Shown here piece after piece: positions 28,446 through 37,390 of a DNA stretch of 64,000 nucleotides. Origin of the DNA: Rheinheimera maricola (GTDB lineage: Bacteria > Pseudomonadota > Gammaproteobacteria > Enterobacterales > Alteromonadaceae); assembly GCF_016918075.2 (NCBI RefSeq), contig NZ_JAERPS020000010.1, forward strand, positions 1-64,000, in the 5' to 3' direction. How positions within the stretch are numbered: the stretch's first letter is position 1; each line of letters opens with the position of its first letter. The notes under the pieces were generated by a model that was given only the letters and a program-made list of their open reading frames with translations, was not told the origin of the DNA and did no database searches. A program made the position numbers and the translations under genes.

Positions 28446-30113
28446 ATGCCATATCAAAAAGTTTTCGTATTAGTGTTAATACTGCTGTCATTCACCACAG
28501 TTGCTGCAGAAAAACTTAATGCAACGGCAGCTGTCGCGTCTCCCGATCAATATGGTGCCACGACAGCAGAGCAGATCTTACGCCAGGGTGGCAACGCGGT
28601 TGACGCCGCAGTGGCAATGGCCTTTACCTTGGCGGTAACTTACCCGGAAGCCGGAAATATAGGTGGCGGCGGCTTTATGACACTGTGGTTTGACGGCAAA
28701 GCCTACTTTTTAGATTATCGTGAAACAGCACCTGCCGCTGCACACCGCGATATGTATTTAGACGCAGAAAAACAAGTTATTGAAAATTTGAGTTTAATTG
28801 GCCATCAAGCCAGCGGTGTACCCGGCACTGTGATGGGGCTATGGCAAGTGCATCAGCGCTTTGGCCGTTTACCCTGGGCTGAGTTGGTAAAACCGGCCAT
28901 ACACTATGCACAAAGCGGCTTTACGGTAGCCGAGAACCAATATCAGTATCGCGCGGACTTACTCAGCCAACTGCAAGGTAAAACAAACTTTGCTGATTAC
29001 TTTGGCGCGATGCAAGCTGGCAAAAACTTTCGCCAACCAGAGCTAGCCAATACGCTTAGCCGTATTGCCGAACATGGCCCGACTGATTTTTATCAGGGTG
29101 AAACGGCTAAGCTGCTAGTGGCACAAATGCAGCGCGGTGGCGGCTTGATAAGCATGGCGGATTTAGCGAGTTACAAAGCCGGTTGGCGTGAACCGGTAAT
29201 AACACCCTGGCACGATTTTCAGCTGGTAACGACTGCCCCACCCAGCTCTGGTGGCATCGCCCTTAGCCAGTTGCTAAGCCTAAAACAACGACGCGCGGCG
29301 GATTTTGTCGATGTAGCGCTAAACAGTGCTCAATATGTACATTTAATGGCTGAGATAGCCAAACGGGTTTACGCCGATCGCGCCGATTACCTCGGCGATC
29401 CCGATTTTACTAACGTACCGCAACAACAGCTACTGGATAGCGCTTACTTAGATAAACGGGCGGCTGAAATAAACAACAAAGCCATTTCAGCCACTTCCGC
29501 AGTAAAACCCGGATTGGAGGGATACCACACTACACATTTTTCCGTGCTGGATAAGCATGGCAACGCGGTATCAAACACTTATACGCTGAATCTGGATTTT
29601 GGCAGCGGCGTGGTAGTAGAAGGTGCCGGTTTTCTGCTGAACAACGAGATGGATGATTTCTCTGCCAAGGCTGGAGTACCAAATGCCTTTGGTGTGGTGG
29701 GCAGCGATGCTAACGCTATTGCGCCAGGCAAACGTATGCTGTCATCCATGGCGCCCAGCTTGTTGGTAAAAGATGATAAAGTAGAGTTGGTTATCGGAAC
29801 GCCGGGTGGTTCAACTATCTTTACCTCTATTTTTCAGGTGATGACCAATCTTTATGATTATGGTATGCCGCTATCAGAGGCAGTCGCGGCACCGCGTTTT
29901 CACCATCAGTTATTGCCCCAAGATCAGATCACCATGGAGCCCTATGCTCCGCTGGCGGCAAACGTGCAGACCGAGCTTACGACACGTGGCTATAACCTGG
30001 TTACGCAAAGCTGGAATCTCGGAGATATTCAGGCGATACAAAGTACTAACAGTACAGTGACGGCCGTAGCGGATCCGCGCTCACGCGGCGTAGCAAAAGT
30101 ATTTAGCTATTAG
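28446..30113 (+). CDS. ggt: gamma-glutamyltransferase (periplasmic Ntn hydrolase)
   Basis: GGT hydrolyses or transfers the gamma-glutamyl group of glutathione. The ATG giving MPYQKVFVLVLILL follows AGGAGG by six bases; the ATG six codons earlier is rejected because it lies before that site. A signal peptide (about residues 1-20) sends it to the periplasm. The nucleophile of the self-cleaved small subunit is Thr362 in GYHTTHFSV, and the LSSMAPSLLV and GTPGGSTI oxyanion and Gly-Gly segments are seen. A solute-binding protein gene follows after 21 bases. Confidence 0.93.
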   Translation: MPYQKVFVLVLILLSFTTVAAEKLNATAAVASPDQYGATTAEQILRQGGNAVDAAVAMAFTLAVTYPEAGNIGGGGFMTLWFDGKAYFLDYRETAPAAAHRDMYLDAEKQVIENLSLIGHQASGVPGTVMGLWQVHQRFGRLPWAELVKPAIHYAQSGFTVAENQYQYRADLLSQLQGKTNFADYFGAMQAGKNFRQPELANTLSRIAEHGPTDFYQGETAKLLVAQMQRGGGLISMADLASYKAGWREPVITPWHDFQLVTTAPPSSGGIALSQLLSLKQRRAADFVDVALNSAQYVHLMAEIAKRVYADRADYLGDPDFTNVPQQQLLDSAYLDKRAAEINNKAISATSAVKPGLEGYHTTHFSVLDKHGNAVSNTYTLNLDFGSGVVVEGAGFLLNNEMDDFSAKAGVPNAFGVVGSDANAIAPGKRMLSSMAPSLLVKDDKVELVIGTPGGSTIFTSIFQVMTNLYDYGMPLSEAVAAPRFHHQLLPQDQITMEPYAPLAANVQTELTTRGYNLVTQSWNLGDIQAIQSTNSTVTAVADPRSRGVAKVFSY

Positions 30114-30134
30114 TGCGTAGTAATAGGATTGATT

Positions 30135-30947
30135 ATGCCGGCTGTTAAATTAACACTGTATTTGGTTTTAGCCATATTTTGTGCTGCCGTGCGCACCGAT
30201 GTCCTGCTTACTAATGGCAGCCAGAATATTGCTCAGCTGGTTACATTGCGTTTTTGTTATGAAGATAAACAGCTATTGCCCTATTATGCAGGCAATGCCC
30301 AGCAGATCCCCGATATGCCGGGTGCGACCATAGAGCATCTGCGCCTGGCAGCAACAACAGTGGGTATAACGCTGCAACTTGTGCGATTACCCTGGTTGCG
30401 CTGCTTGCAGCAGCTCGAGGACAATAGTGTCGACGCGCTGGTCGCAGCGTATGACCAAGACCGGGAGCATTATACGTTATACCCAAAGCGTCAGGATGGC
30501 AGCCCTGACCCAGCTAAAGCAATTAATCAGCTTGGGCTATGTCTGGCGCACCGCTACGACAATTCACTACCTGACAATATTAACCATCAAACCAACAAAA
30601 TTACTGTATCCCGACCATTAGGCTATAAGCCCATTCCGTTTCCGCACAACACTCTGCTGGTTGCAGCAAACTCGCCACAACATGCTTTGGAACTGGTTGT
30701 ATCTGGTAGAGTGGATGCGACAACCGTCCTATGTGAATTAAACGGCATCAAAGCAAAAGAGCAGCATTTGGACCAACTCCCGGTGCTATTACTCTACCCT
30801 GCATTGCATAAAAGTGATGGTTACTTGATGCTGAGCAAGGATTTTTATCGACGCTATCCCAAACTGTCAGAGCAACTTTGGCAATCGCTGCCGGAAACAT
30901 TGAACAAACAACGCTACCTGCATTATATGACACTATCTTTAGACTAA
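30135..30947 (+). CDS. periplasmic extracellular solute-binding protein, family 3-like
   Basis: The 270-residue protein has an N-terminal signal (about 20 residues) and a SBP_bac_3/transporter-substrate-binding pattern (LRFCYEDKQLLPYY, TIEHLRLAATTVGITLQLVRLPW, and a late LLYPALHKSDGYLML). It has no permease or ATPase neighbours, so it is more likely a lone sensor-type or orphan binding protein than an ABC component. The ATG has AGGA six bases upstream. It probably shares the ggt transcript, and its ligand may be a product of Ggt action (inference). Confidence 0.7.
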   Translation: MPAVKLTLYLVLAIFCAAVRTDVLLTNGSQNIAQLVTLRFCYEDKQLLPYYAGNAQQIPDMPGATIEHLRLAATTVGITLQLVRLPWLRCLQQLEDNSVDALVAAYDQDREHYTLYPKRQDGSPDPAKAINQLGLCLAHRYDNSLPDNINHQTNKITVSRPLGYKPIPFPHNTLLVAANSPQHALELVVSGRVDATTVLCELNGIKAKEQHLDQLPVLLLYPALHKSDGYLMLSKDFYRRYPKLSEQLWQSLPETLNKQRYLHYMTLSLD

Positions 30948-31417
30948 CGACTTTCTGGTTTTTTATGCTCTTTGTGCAATAACCAATAAGTAACGCCCAG
31001 CGCAAGCACAGTAAAGGCGATAGCGAAAATATAATCCGGGGTCATTTTTTCAACATCCAACACGATGACTTTTCTGGCTATTGCCATTAAGGCAGTTGCC
31101 ACCACTAATTTTACCGGGAAATCGTTAGATTCCAGATATAAACGGATATTGATAAAAATCTCTATGGCAATCAAAACCGCCATAAAAGCACCGAAAGTGT
31201 AAAATATGTCGTTTATATTAAGTAAAAACATAGGCGGCGTAATCAGCCGTTGGTATAGCACATAAAGTACATCGCCAATTCCCCAGATAATTACCGCTAC
31301 CATCAGCACAGCTAATACCCGCACACATTGTCGGATCACGGTGTGCAGGTGTTTAATTAACGGATCTATGTGCTCCTCCGGTAACTCCTTGTGTTGTCCG
31401 TTGTTAGCATCAGTCAC
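30944..31417 (-). CDS. PsiE-like (phosphate-starvation-inducible E) membrane protein
   Basis: A 157-residue protein with four predicted membrane segments and the LNINDIFYTFGAFMAVLIAIE core followed by the NIRLYLESNDFPVKLVVATALMAIARKVIV pattern of the PsiE family. The cellular role of the family is unknown. The start is a GTG with GAGG upstream. It is convergent with and overlaps the preceding gene by four bases. Confidence 0.82.
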   Translation of the reverse strand: MTDANNGQHKELPEEHIDPLIKHLHTVIRQCVRVLAVLMVAVIIWGIGDVLYVLYQRLITPPMFLLNINDIFYTFGAFMAVLIAIEIFINIRLYLESNDFPVKLVVATALMAIARKVIVLDVEKMTPDYIFAIAFTVLALGVTYWLLHKEHKKPESR

Positions 31418-31535
31418 TACTGCCTCATCATATTCGTCTTGCTGCTACAGATAACAGCCTGTACTAAAGCCTTATTGTAGCAAGGGTAATAATTTGTCAT
31501 GGTATACAACAGTATTATCTTTCTCAGGAATTGTC

Positions 31536-32525
31536 ATGCGCCCATCTATGCTAGTTTGTCTGTCGGCTACAATGCTCAGCCTGCCAGTTTATACCGCAGA
31601 GCTACCCTCACTTGAGCTTCAAGCCAATATCACCCTGTCCGGCTTATCCAGCGGCGCTTATATGGCAGCACAATATCATCTGGCTTTTGCAGAGCACGTC
31701 GATGGAGTTGCCTTGTTAGCAGCAGGTCCGGTATATTGTGCGCAAAATAGCCTGGGTCTGGCATTGGAACATTGCTTTAACAAAGTGACCAGCGCACCTG
31801 ATATGGCCAATATTAATCAGTATATTAAAACACAGCAAAATAGCGGCATGTTGGCTTCATTGGACGCACTGGCAGATGACAAAGTGTGGATATTCCATGG
31901 CACAAAAGACAATACAGTCTATCCTGGGCTGGCGGTAACGCTGCATCAGCAGTACCAGCAATGGCTTAAACCGACCAATATCGCCCTGATAAATTACAAA
32001 GCTTTTGGCCATACGTTTCCTACTGACCGCACAGATCTAGGCAACTGTGAAGTGTCGGCAGCGCCATTTTTGGCAAGTTGTGATTATGACGCCGCCGGTG
32101 AGCTGCTGCGCCATCTTCTGGCAGCGCTGCACCCCAAAAGCAGCGTGCCTTCAGGCACACTACTGGCAATCGATCAGCACAAGTTAGCCGCTGCAGCAAC
32201 AGAAACGCTGGCGCAAACCGGCTATTTATATGTGCCACAAAGCTGTGCAGAGGGCCAAAGCTGCCGTTTACATGTCAGCTTTCACGGATGTAAACAGAAT
32301 GCCGCCAGCATAGGTGATGCTTTTGTTACTGGTACTGGCTTGAATAATTATGCCGACACTAACCGGCTCGTGGTGCTATATCCGCAAACCACAGCCAGCA
32401 ATATCAATCCGTTTAACCCCAACGCATGCTGGGATTGGTGGGGTTACACCGGGGCAGACTACGCCAATAAAGCCGGATTGCAGCTACAGGCGGTGCATCA
32501 ATTAGTGCAAGCTCTACAGCGTTAA
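31536..32525 (+). CDS. secreted PHB depolymerase-like serine esterase
   Basis: An alpha/beta-hydrolase with a signal peptide (about residues 1-21). The lipase box is LSGLSSGAYMA (Ser in GLSSG), the acid is probably Asp in FHGTKDNTV and the His is in KAFGHTFPT. The C-terminal part has HVSFHGCKQNAASIGD and NACWDWWGYTG, typical of short-chain PHA depolymerase-like proteins without a substrate-binding domain. The ATG at 31536 follows AGGAATTG and begins the signal; an earlier ATG 14 codons up is rejected. The natural substrate, a polyester or a small ester, is unproven. Confidence 0.83.
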   Translation: MRPSMLVCLSATMLSLPVYTAELPSLELQANITLSGLSSGAYMAAQYHLAFAEHVDGVALLAAGPVYCAQNSLGLALEHCFNKVTSAPDMANINQYIKTQQNSGMLASLDALADDKVWIFHGTKDNTVYPGLAVTLHQQYQQWLKPTNIALINYKAFGHTFPTDRTDLGNCEVSAAPFLASCDYDAAGELLRHLLAALHPKSSVPSGTLLAIDQHKLAAAATETLAQTGYLYVPQSCAEGQSCRLHVSFHGCKQNAASIGDAFVTGTGLNNYADTNRLVVLYPQTTASNINPFNPNACWDWWGYTGADYANKAGLQLQAVHQLVQALQR

Positions 32526-33088
32526 CGGTTTATACCCTTCATGCCTGGCGGTAAAAGTTGATCAACGCCGCCCAAGCGCTTGGCTATGGACATAATACGC
32601 TGATGATGTTTTTCCAGCGCGGCTGTATCGTCATTGGTTAAACAACTACTCAGAGTTTGATAATACTGTTGGCCTTGTGTAATGCTGTTTTCGGTATTTT
32701 TCCGCTGTTGCGCCGGCAAAAACATCAGCGCTTGACGTGACACTTCCAGCATTGGTTGTAATTGGTTAAGCACAGGCCAGCTGAGCTTGGCACTGAGTTC
32801 AACAAACTGCACCGGTGTAAAACCGTGTTGGCTGACCAGCTGTTCAATCTTGCTTTGGTACCTGCTGTCTTGCTCTTGTGCACTAATTTCACGGTAGTGC
32901 CGCGGCCAGTCGCAATGTTGCTGTAGCTTAAACTGCTGGTTTTGCGGTCGCTGCTCCAACTGCTGCAGCTTGGGTAGCATCGCTTCAAACTGATCCAAAT
33001 TTGCATCGGTAAGCAGGGTTGCTGCCATTGCAGGTAATACCAACGCACTGAGCAATATCGCCAAACCAAAACTATGTCGCGTAATCAT
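32522..33088 (-). CDS. hypothetical periplasmic helical protein
   Basis: This gene is not recognised. It begins with a signal peptide ending in AMAA (about residue 23) and continues as a Gln-rich, all-helical soluble domain of about 160 residues. Two cysteines are seen after the signal (QHCDWPRH and SSCLTNDD), which could form a disulfide. A GGAG ribosome site lies six bases before the ATG. It is convergent with and overlaps the esterase gene by four bases. Confidence 0.7.
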   Translation of the reverse strand: MITRHSFGLAILLSALVLPAMAATLLTDANLDQFEAMLPKLQQLEQRPQNQQFKLQQHCDWPRHYREISAQEQDSRYQSKIEQLVSQHGFTPVQFVELSAKLSWPVLNQLQPMLEVSRQALMFLPAQQRKNTENSITQGQQYYQTLSSCLTNDDTAALEKHHQRIMSIAKRLGGVDQLLPPGMKGINR

Positions 33089-33155
33089 ACTATCTCCGGG
33101 AGCTATACTGGCCCATCATATGAACAAACCGTGGCTTAATGCGCGCTGAAGTGGT

Positions 33156-34436
33156 TCAGCCAAACAATAATACCGCTATGCCCAGTGTCAAAATAATCAG
33201 GGTGGCAATTACCAACTTGCGCGCCAGCGCACGGCCACCCAATGCATACACTAAACCACATTTTACCAGGGTATTACTCAGCGCCGCCACGGTAACAGCA
33301 CCGGCGGCGACACTTAACGCCGCAGCTGACTGCCCGGCATATTGCGCCATCGATAAGGTAATGGCATCCACATCTGTCATGCCCGCTACTGCCGCTAACA
33401 AATATAAGCCCTCTGCTGCAGCGTATTGCTCATTTAACTTTACCAGAAACAGTATTACAGCAAACAAAGCGCCGAATTTGATAGCCGCTACCAAACTAAA
33501 GGGGTTGGTTACTTTTACTGTACTTTGTTGTGGCGCCTGATAGCGCCGGCTGCCATGCCAGTAATACAGTGCTGCCATTATTGCTGTAGCACCAGCCATG
33601 GCGCTAAACGGCAACAATAGATGCACCAGCAGTGGTTGATAGACAATACTGATGGTAACCAGCACACGGATAAACATCACCAACCAGGCCAGCAACACGC
33701 CACAAGCCTGATGGTCAGCTGCCAGCGGATCACTCTCTATTTTGCTGCTGCGGGCGAAGCTTAAGGTCACCGCGGTAGAAGATGCCAGACCGCCGCTAAT
33801 ACCGGTAACCACTGCACCATGTGCGGCTCCCAACCAACGCACCGCAACATAACCCAGCAGCGACATACTCGAAATTAAGATCACCAGTAACCAGAGCTTA
33901 TACGGATTAAGCGCTTGCCAGGGGTCAATAGTCTCGTTTGGCAGCAGCGGCAATATAATAAAACTGGCGATAAGCAACTTAAGCCCGGCGTATAAATCAT
34001 CGGTATCAATTTTACTTACCAGGCCGTGCAACGGTTGTTTAAAAGTCAAAATGGCCGAAGTTAGAATGCCCAGCATTACGGCCAATTCAGCATAACCAAA
34101 CATAGTAGCACCACCGAGCAAACATACCGTAATGGCGCTGATTTCACTGGTTAAGCCCAGCGCTGTCGGGTTATGCCGGTTTTCCAGGATATAGGCTGTC
34201 AGCACGGCTATCGCTACCACTAACACGGTAACAACAAACAGCCAGGGCGATTGCAGATGAATAGACAACCAGGCCGATACAGCACCGGCCTGCGCAAACA
34301 AGATGTAGGTTCTCAGGCCACCAAAGCTGTTCGGATGCTCGTCCCTCCGGTGTTTTTCCCGTTCAATACCCACCAGTGCGCCTAATAACAGTGCAATTAA
34401 AAAACTCTGCACCATATCAAAATCAAACTCAGACAT
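33156..34436 (-). CDS. MgtC/SapB-like plus DUF4010 membrane protein
   Basis: The 426-residue protein carries an N-terminal MgtC/SapB-like domain (LLLGALVGIEREKHRR near residue 18 is the family signature) and a C-terminal DUF4010 region with about six more membrane segments (GGLASSTAVTLSFAR, GMTDVDAITLSMAQ). Proteins of this two-domain type are widespread in Alteromonadales and their role is unknown. It stands alone between the hypothetical protein and yaeQ. Confidence 0.85.
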   Translation of the reverse strand: MSEFDFDMVQSFLIALLLGALVGIEREKHRRDEHPNSFGGLRTYILFAQAGAVSAWLSIHLQSPWLFVVTVLVVAIAVLTAYILENRHNPTALGLTSEISAITVCLLGGATMFGYAELAVMLGILTSAILTFKQPLHGLVSKIDTDDLYAGLKLLIASFIILPLLPNETIDPWQALNPYKLWLLVILISSMSLLGYVAVRWLGAAHGAVVTGISGGLASSTAVTLSFARSSKIESDPLAADHQACGVLLAWLVMFIRVLVTISIVYQPLLVHLLLPFSAMAGATAIMAALYYWHGSRRYQAPQQSTVKVTNPFSLVAAIKFGALFAVILFLVKLNEQYAAAEGLYLLAAVAGMTDVDAITLSMAQYAGQSAAALSVAAGAVTVAALSNTLVKCGLVYALGGRALARKLVIATLIILTLGIAVLLFG

Positions 34437-34588
34437 TTTTTGCGTTAACTCAGTTAGTTATCTGTATTTTTCACAGCATAGCGTAGTTTCCGCTATGACG
34501 GCAGCGAGCTGAGGCTTAAATAGTAAAATTGAGTGCAACAGCACTTCGCGTTACACTCGTCGCCTTTGTATTGCAAGTGAGTTGAGTC

Positions 34589-35137
34589 ATGGCACTTAAA
34601 GCCACCGTATTTAAAGTACAGCTGCAAATTGCCGACATGGACCGGCATTATTATCAGGACCACAGCCTAACGCTGGCGCAGCATCCGTCAGAAAACGACG
34701 AGCGCATGATGGTGCGTTTGTTAGCCTTTGCTATAAATGCCAGCGACACCCTGGCTTTTACCAAAGGGTTAAGTGCTGAAGACGATGAACCGGAGCTTTG
34801 GGACAAAACCCTGAGCGGCGAAATAAATTTGTGGGTGGAATTTGGCCAAAGCGATGAAAAATGGCTGCGCAAAGCCGCCGGCCGCGCCAAGCAGGTACAA
34901 CTGTTTTGCTATGGCGGGCGCAGCGTGCCGGTATGGTGGAAGAATAACCAGCAAGCGCTGCAGCGTTACCAAAACCTCAGCGTGTTAGACATAGATGAGG
35001 CTGCCGTAGCACAAATGGCCAAACTGGTAAGCCGCAATATGAACTTGCAGTGCAATATCAGCGAAAGCCAGATATGGCTGTCCGACGCTGAGCAAAGTGT
35101 CTTAATCGAGCCGGTAATACTCAAAACGGCACAATAA
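34589..35137 (+). CDS. yaeQ: YaeQ family protein
   Basis: The 182-residue product begins MALKATVFKVQLQIADMDRHYY and contains the family's PSENDERMMVRLLAFA and GLSAEDDEPELW segments. YaeQ has a PD-(D/E)XK-type fold by published structure comparison, and its cellular role is unsettled. It is divergent from the MgtC-like gene, and its 3' end lies five bases from the convergent GST gene. Confidence 0.93.
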   Translation: MALKATVFKVQLQIADMDRHYYQDHSLTLAQHPSENDERMMVRLLAFAINASDTLAFTKGLSAEDDEPELWDKTLSGEINLWVEFGQSDEKWLRKAAGRAKQVQLFCYGGRSVPVWWKNNQQALQRYQNLSVLDIDEAAVAQMAKLVSRNMNLQCNISESQIWLSDAEQSVLIEPVILKTAQ

Positions 35138-35142
35138 CGCGA

Positions 35143-35718
35143 TTAACCCAGCCGCGGATCGCTGTCAGCTACCATTGGCTTGGTTTTATTTTCCAAGCAA
35201 AATGCCAATAGCGCCGGGTAATCATCCAACTGCATCAAATCGCGGAATAAGGTCCAATCGACCAGACTATAAAGTGCCATAGCAATATAGTCCCAGTTGG
35301 CAAACTCAGCATTGGCGGCTTGTCGTTCTAATACATACAAAGATGTGGCTACCCGCTCGCGCTGCAAATTAAAAAACAGTTTATCGTCATTGGTATCAAA
35401 GCCGCTGCGGCTGCATTGCAGTAACATGACCAAGGAGTCACTTACTGCATTAATCAGCGTTAGCTGATTTTCCTTATACCAGCTAAGGGGTGCTATACCC
35501 AACTGCGGTGCCAAATAACGATATATCACGCCGGAGTCGAAAATAACCCGGCCTTTATCGTCCAGCATAGGAATACGCAGCGTTGGATTCAGCGACGCCA
35601 GGGTTTCCCTGTCAGGGCCGGCAAAAATATTCAGGTTAATAAATTCGTGTGCCGTTGCCGCCAATAACAAGCGAATGCGCCTGACATAGGGTGAGGTTTG
35701 TGAACCATACAGTTTCAT
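35143..35718 (-). CDS. glutathione S-transferase family protein
   Basis: A 191-residue GST with a thioredoxin-like N-terminal domain (KLYGSQTSPYVRRIRLLL, then the cis-Pro region RIPMLDDKGRVIFDSGVI) and a helical C-terminal domain. The SPYVR start has Ser and Tyr where some classes have the catalytic residue. It sits two bases after an EamA transporter gene, whose end contains this gene's AAGGAG site, so both are one operon. Confidence 0.86.
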   Translation of the reverse strand: MKLYGSQTSPYVRRIRLLLAATAHEFINLNIFAGPDRETLASLNPTLRIPMLDDKGRVIFDSGVIYRYLAPQLGIAPLSWYKENQLTLINAVSDSLVMLLQCSRSGFDTNDDKLFFNLQRERVATSLYVLERQAANAEFANWDYIAMALYSLVDWTLFRDLMQLDDYPALLAFCLENKTKPMVADSDPRLG

Positions 35719-35720
35719 AT

Positions 35721-36614
35721 TTACTCCTTAACGGGCGCAGTAGCAGCGCGTAATGAACTCAGACTAAACCCGGTTACCAGCATGGTACCGCTAATAACAA
35801 TGGCGGCCCCGGCAAGTGTATGCCAACCGATAACTTCAGCTAAAAACAAGTGGCCCCACAACACACCAAACACCGGAATTAAAAACGTTACCGTCAGGGT
35901 TGGTGTTGCGCCCAAATCCTGCACCAGACGAAAATACAACATATAAGCCACACCGGTGCACACTACTCCCAGTGCCAGCATAGCGTACAGGCTCTGCGCG
36001 GCAGGTTGTGCTACCGGCAATGGTATAAACCATAATAATGGCAATAACCACAGAGTGGCGCCCCACATATTGCCATGGGCATTGGTAAACGCCGGTACCG
36101 GTTTAGCCAACCGCGTATACCAGGTAGCAATGCCGTAACAACAGGCGGCACCCGCTGCCGCAGCTATTGCAGGTAAAGCACTGCTATCGACGGCGGTGTC
36201 AAAACCAACCAAAATCGCCACACCACAGATCCCCAGCAATAAGCCGCAGGTGATCTTCAGCGACATGGTCTGGCGAAAAAACAGCCAGCCTATTAAAGCG
36301 CCCCATAAAGGTGCTGTGGCATTGAGCACTGCCAGCAATGACGCCGTAAGCGTTTGCGCTGCATAAGCAAACAATAAAAATGGCAAGGCAGTATTAAAAA
36401 AACTTAGCAGCATAAAATGCCCGGCATAGCCGCGAATGGGCAAACTACGTTTAAACGCTACGGCAACCAATGCCAGAAACAGCGCCGCCATCAAGACGCG
36501 GCCAAACATTAGCCAAGCCGGGCCAAGTTCAGGCACGGCAATACGCATAAACAGGAAAGATGCCCCCCAGATAGCGGCCAGACTGAATAAACGAGTAATA
36601 CTGCCAGCCGTCAA
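35721..36614 (-). CDS. EamA-family transporter, operon with GST
   Basis: A DMT transporter with ten predicted membrane segments (AAIWGASFLFMRIAVPELGP near the start, FLIPVFGVLWGHLFLAE near the end). The TTG at 36614 is chosen because AAGGAG lies seven bases upstream; the in-frame TTG at 36650 has no such site. Genes of this pattern exported from amino-acid or metabolite pools are common, but the substrate is unknown. Confidence 0.84.
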   Translation of the reverse strand: MTAGSITRLFSLAAIWGASFLFMRIAVPELGPAWLMFGRVLMAALFLALVAVAFKRSLPIRGYAGHFMLLSFFNTALPFLLFAYAAQTLTASLLAVLNATAPLWGALIGWLFFRQTMSLKITCGLLLGICGVAILVGFDTAVDSSALPAIAAAAGAACCYGIATWYTRLAKPVPAFTNAHGNMWGATLWLLPLLWFIPLPVAQPAAQSLYAMLALGVVCTGVAYMLYFRLVQDLGATPTLTVTFLIPVFGVLWGHLFLAEVIGWHTLAGAAIVISGTMLVTGFSLSSLRAATAPVKE

Positions 36615-36688
36615 GGCGCTGCTCCTTAGATTAAAATCGATGTTGAACAAAATACCGTAAAAAGCAGCAACTATTTAACAGGCTGATA

Positions 36689-36772
36689 TTGCCAAGCTAT
36701 GCAGCTTTATTGCATAATCATCCCGCTTCATTTTTGCTTTATAGCTTTTGACCCACGCTTTGCGTGGGTTTT
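36689..36772 (+). promoter_or_regulatory. orphan plus-strand promoter and terminator pair
   Basis: TTGCCA (36689-36694) and CATAAT (36713-36718) are separated by 18 bases. About 30 bases later an 8-bp perfect stem (36751-36758 with 36762-36769) is followed by TTTTTTAATTTT. There is no plus-strand gene around it. A transcript of about 50 bases would be made, either a tiny RNA or a decoy transcription stop that shields dcd. Confidence 0.45.
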
Positions 36773-36798
36773 TTAATTTTACAGCACGTTAACGCAGT

Positions 36799-37389
36799 TC
36801 AGCCTTTATCATCATGGCTAATACGGCTGGCAACGGCACCGGTTTGCTGTTGGTATTTCGCATCCAGCCGCTTGTTGTAAGGTCTATCTGCCGGGCCAGT
36901 CATCAACTCAAAATTCAGTGCACCAATTTTCATCTGCGGCCGAAGCGCTAGCGGCAACTTACCACTGTTATAAAACTCCAGCACAATATTACCCGACCAA
37001 CCCGGATCAATGCGGTGCGCAGTAACATGCACCATCAGGCCCAAACGCGCTAACGACGAGCGCCCGTCCAACCAACCGACGATATCATCCGGTAAGGTTA
37101 CCGATTCCAGCGTCATCGCCAGTGCCAGCTCGCCCGGGTGCAAAATAAACTTGTCGCCATCAGCAATGTAAATCTCGTCGCTCATAACACTGTTCAGCGC
37201 TTTGTCTACTTCGCCGCGCGGGCCGCTTAAATCAATATAAGCAGCAGTATGCGCCACAAAGACGCGAAACTTATTACCCAAACGAATATCGACACTGACA
37301 CCGCTTATCATGTCGGCATCGGGCAGCGGTGTAATGCTAATTTTACCTTCGGCTAAATAGCGTTCTATATCGCGGTCACACAGTCTCAT
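36799..37389 (-). CDS. dcd: dCTP deaminase
   Basis: Dcd converts dCTP to dUTP for thymidylate synthesis. The 196-residue protein has the trimeric dUTPase-like fold signatures [30 protein letters not shown] and [15 protein letters not shown]. It lies one base after mrp (TAAGATG), so the two are co-transcribed. Confidence 0.95.
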   Translation of the reverse strand: MRLCDRDIERYLAEGKISITPLPDADMISGVSVDIRLGNKFRVFVAHTAAYIDLSGPRGEVDKALNSVMSDEIYIADGDKFILHPGELALAMTLESVTLPDDIVGWLDGRSSLARLGLMVHVTAHRIDPGWSGNIVLEFYNSGKLPLALRPQMKIGALNFELMTGPADRPYNKRLDAKYQQQTGAVASRISHDDKG

Positions 37390-37390
37390 C

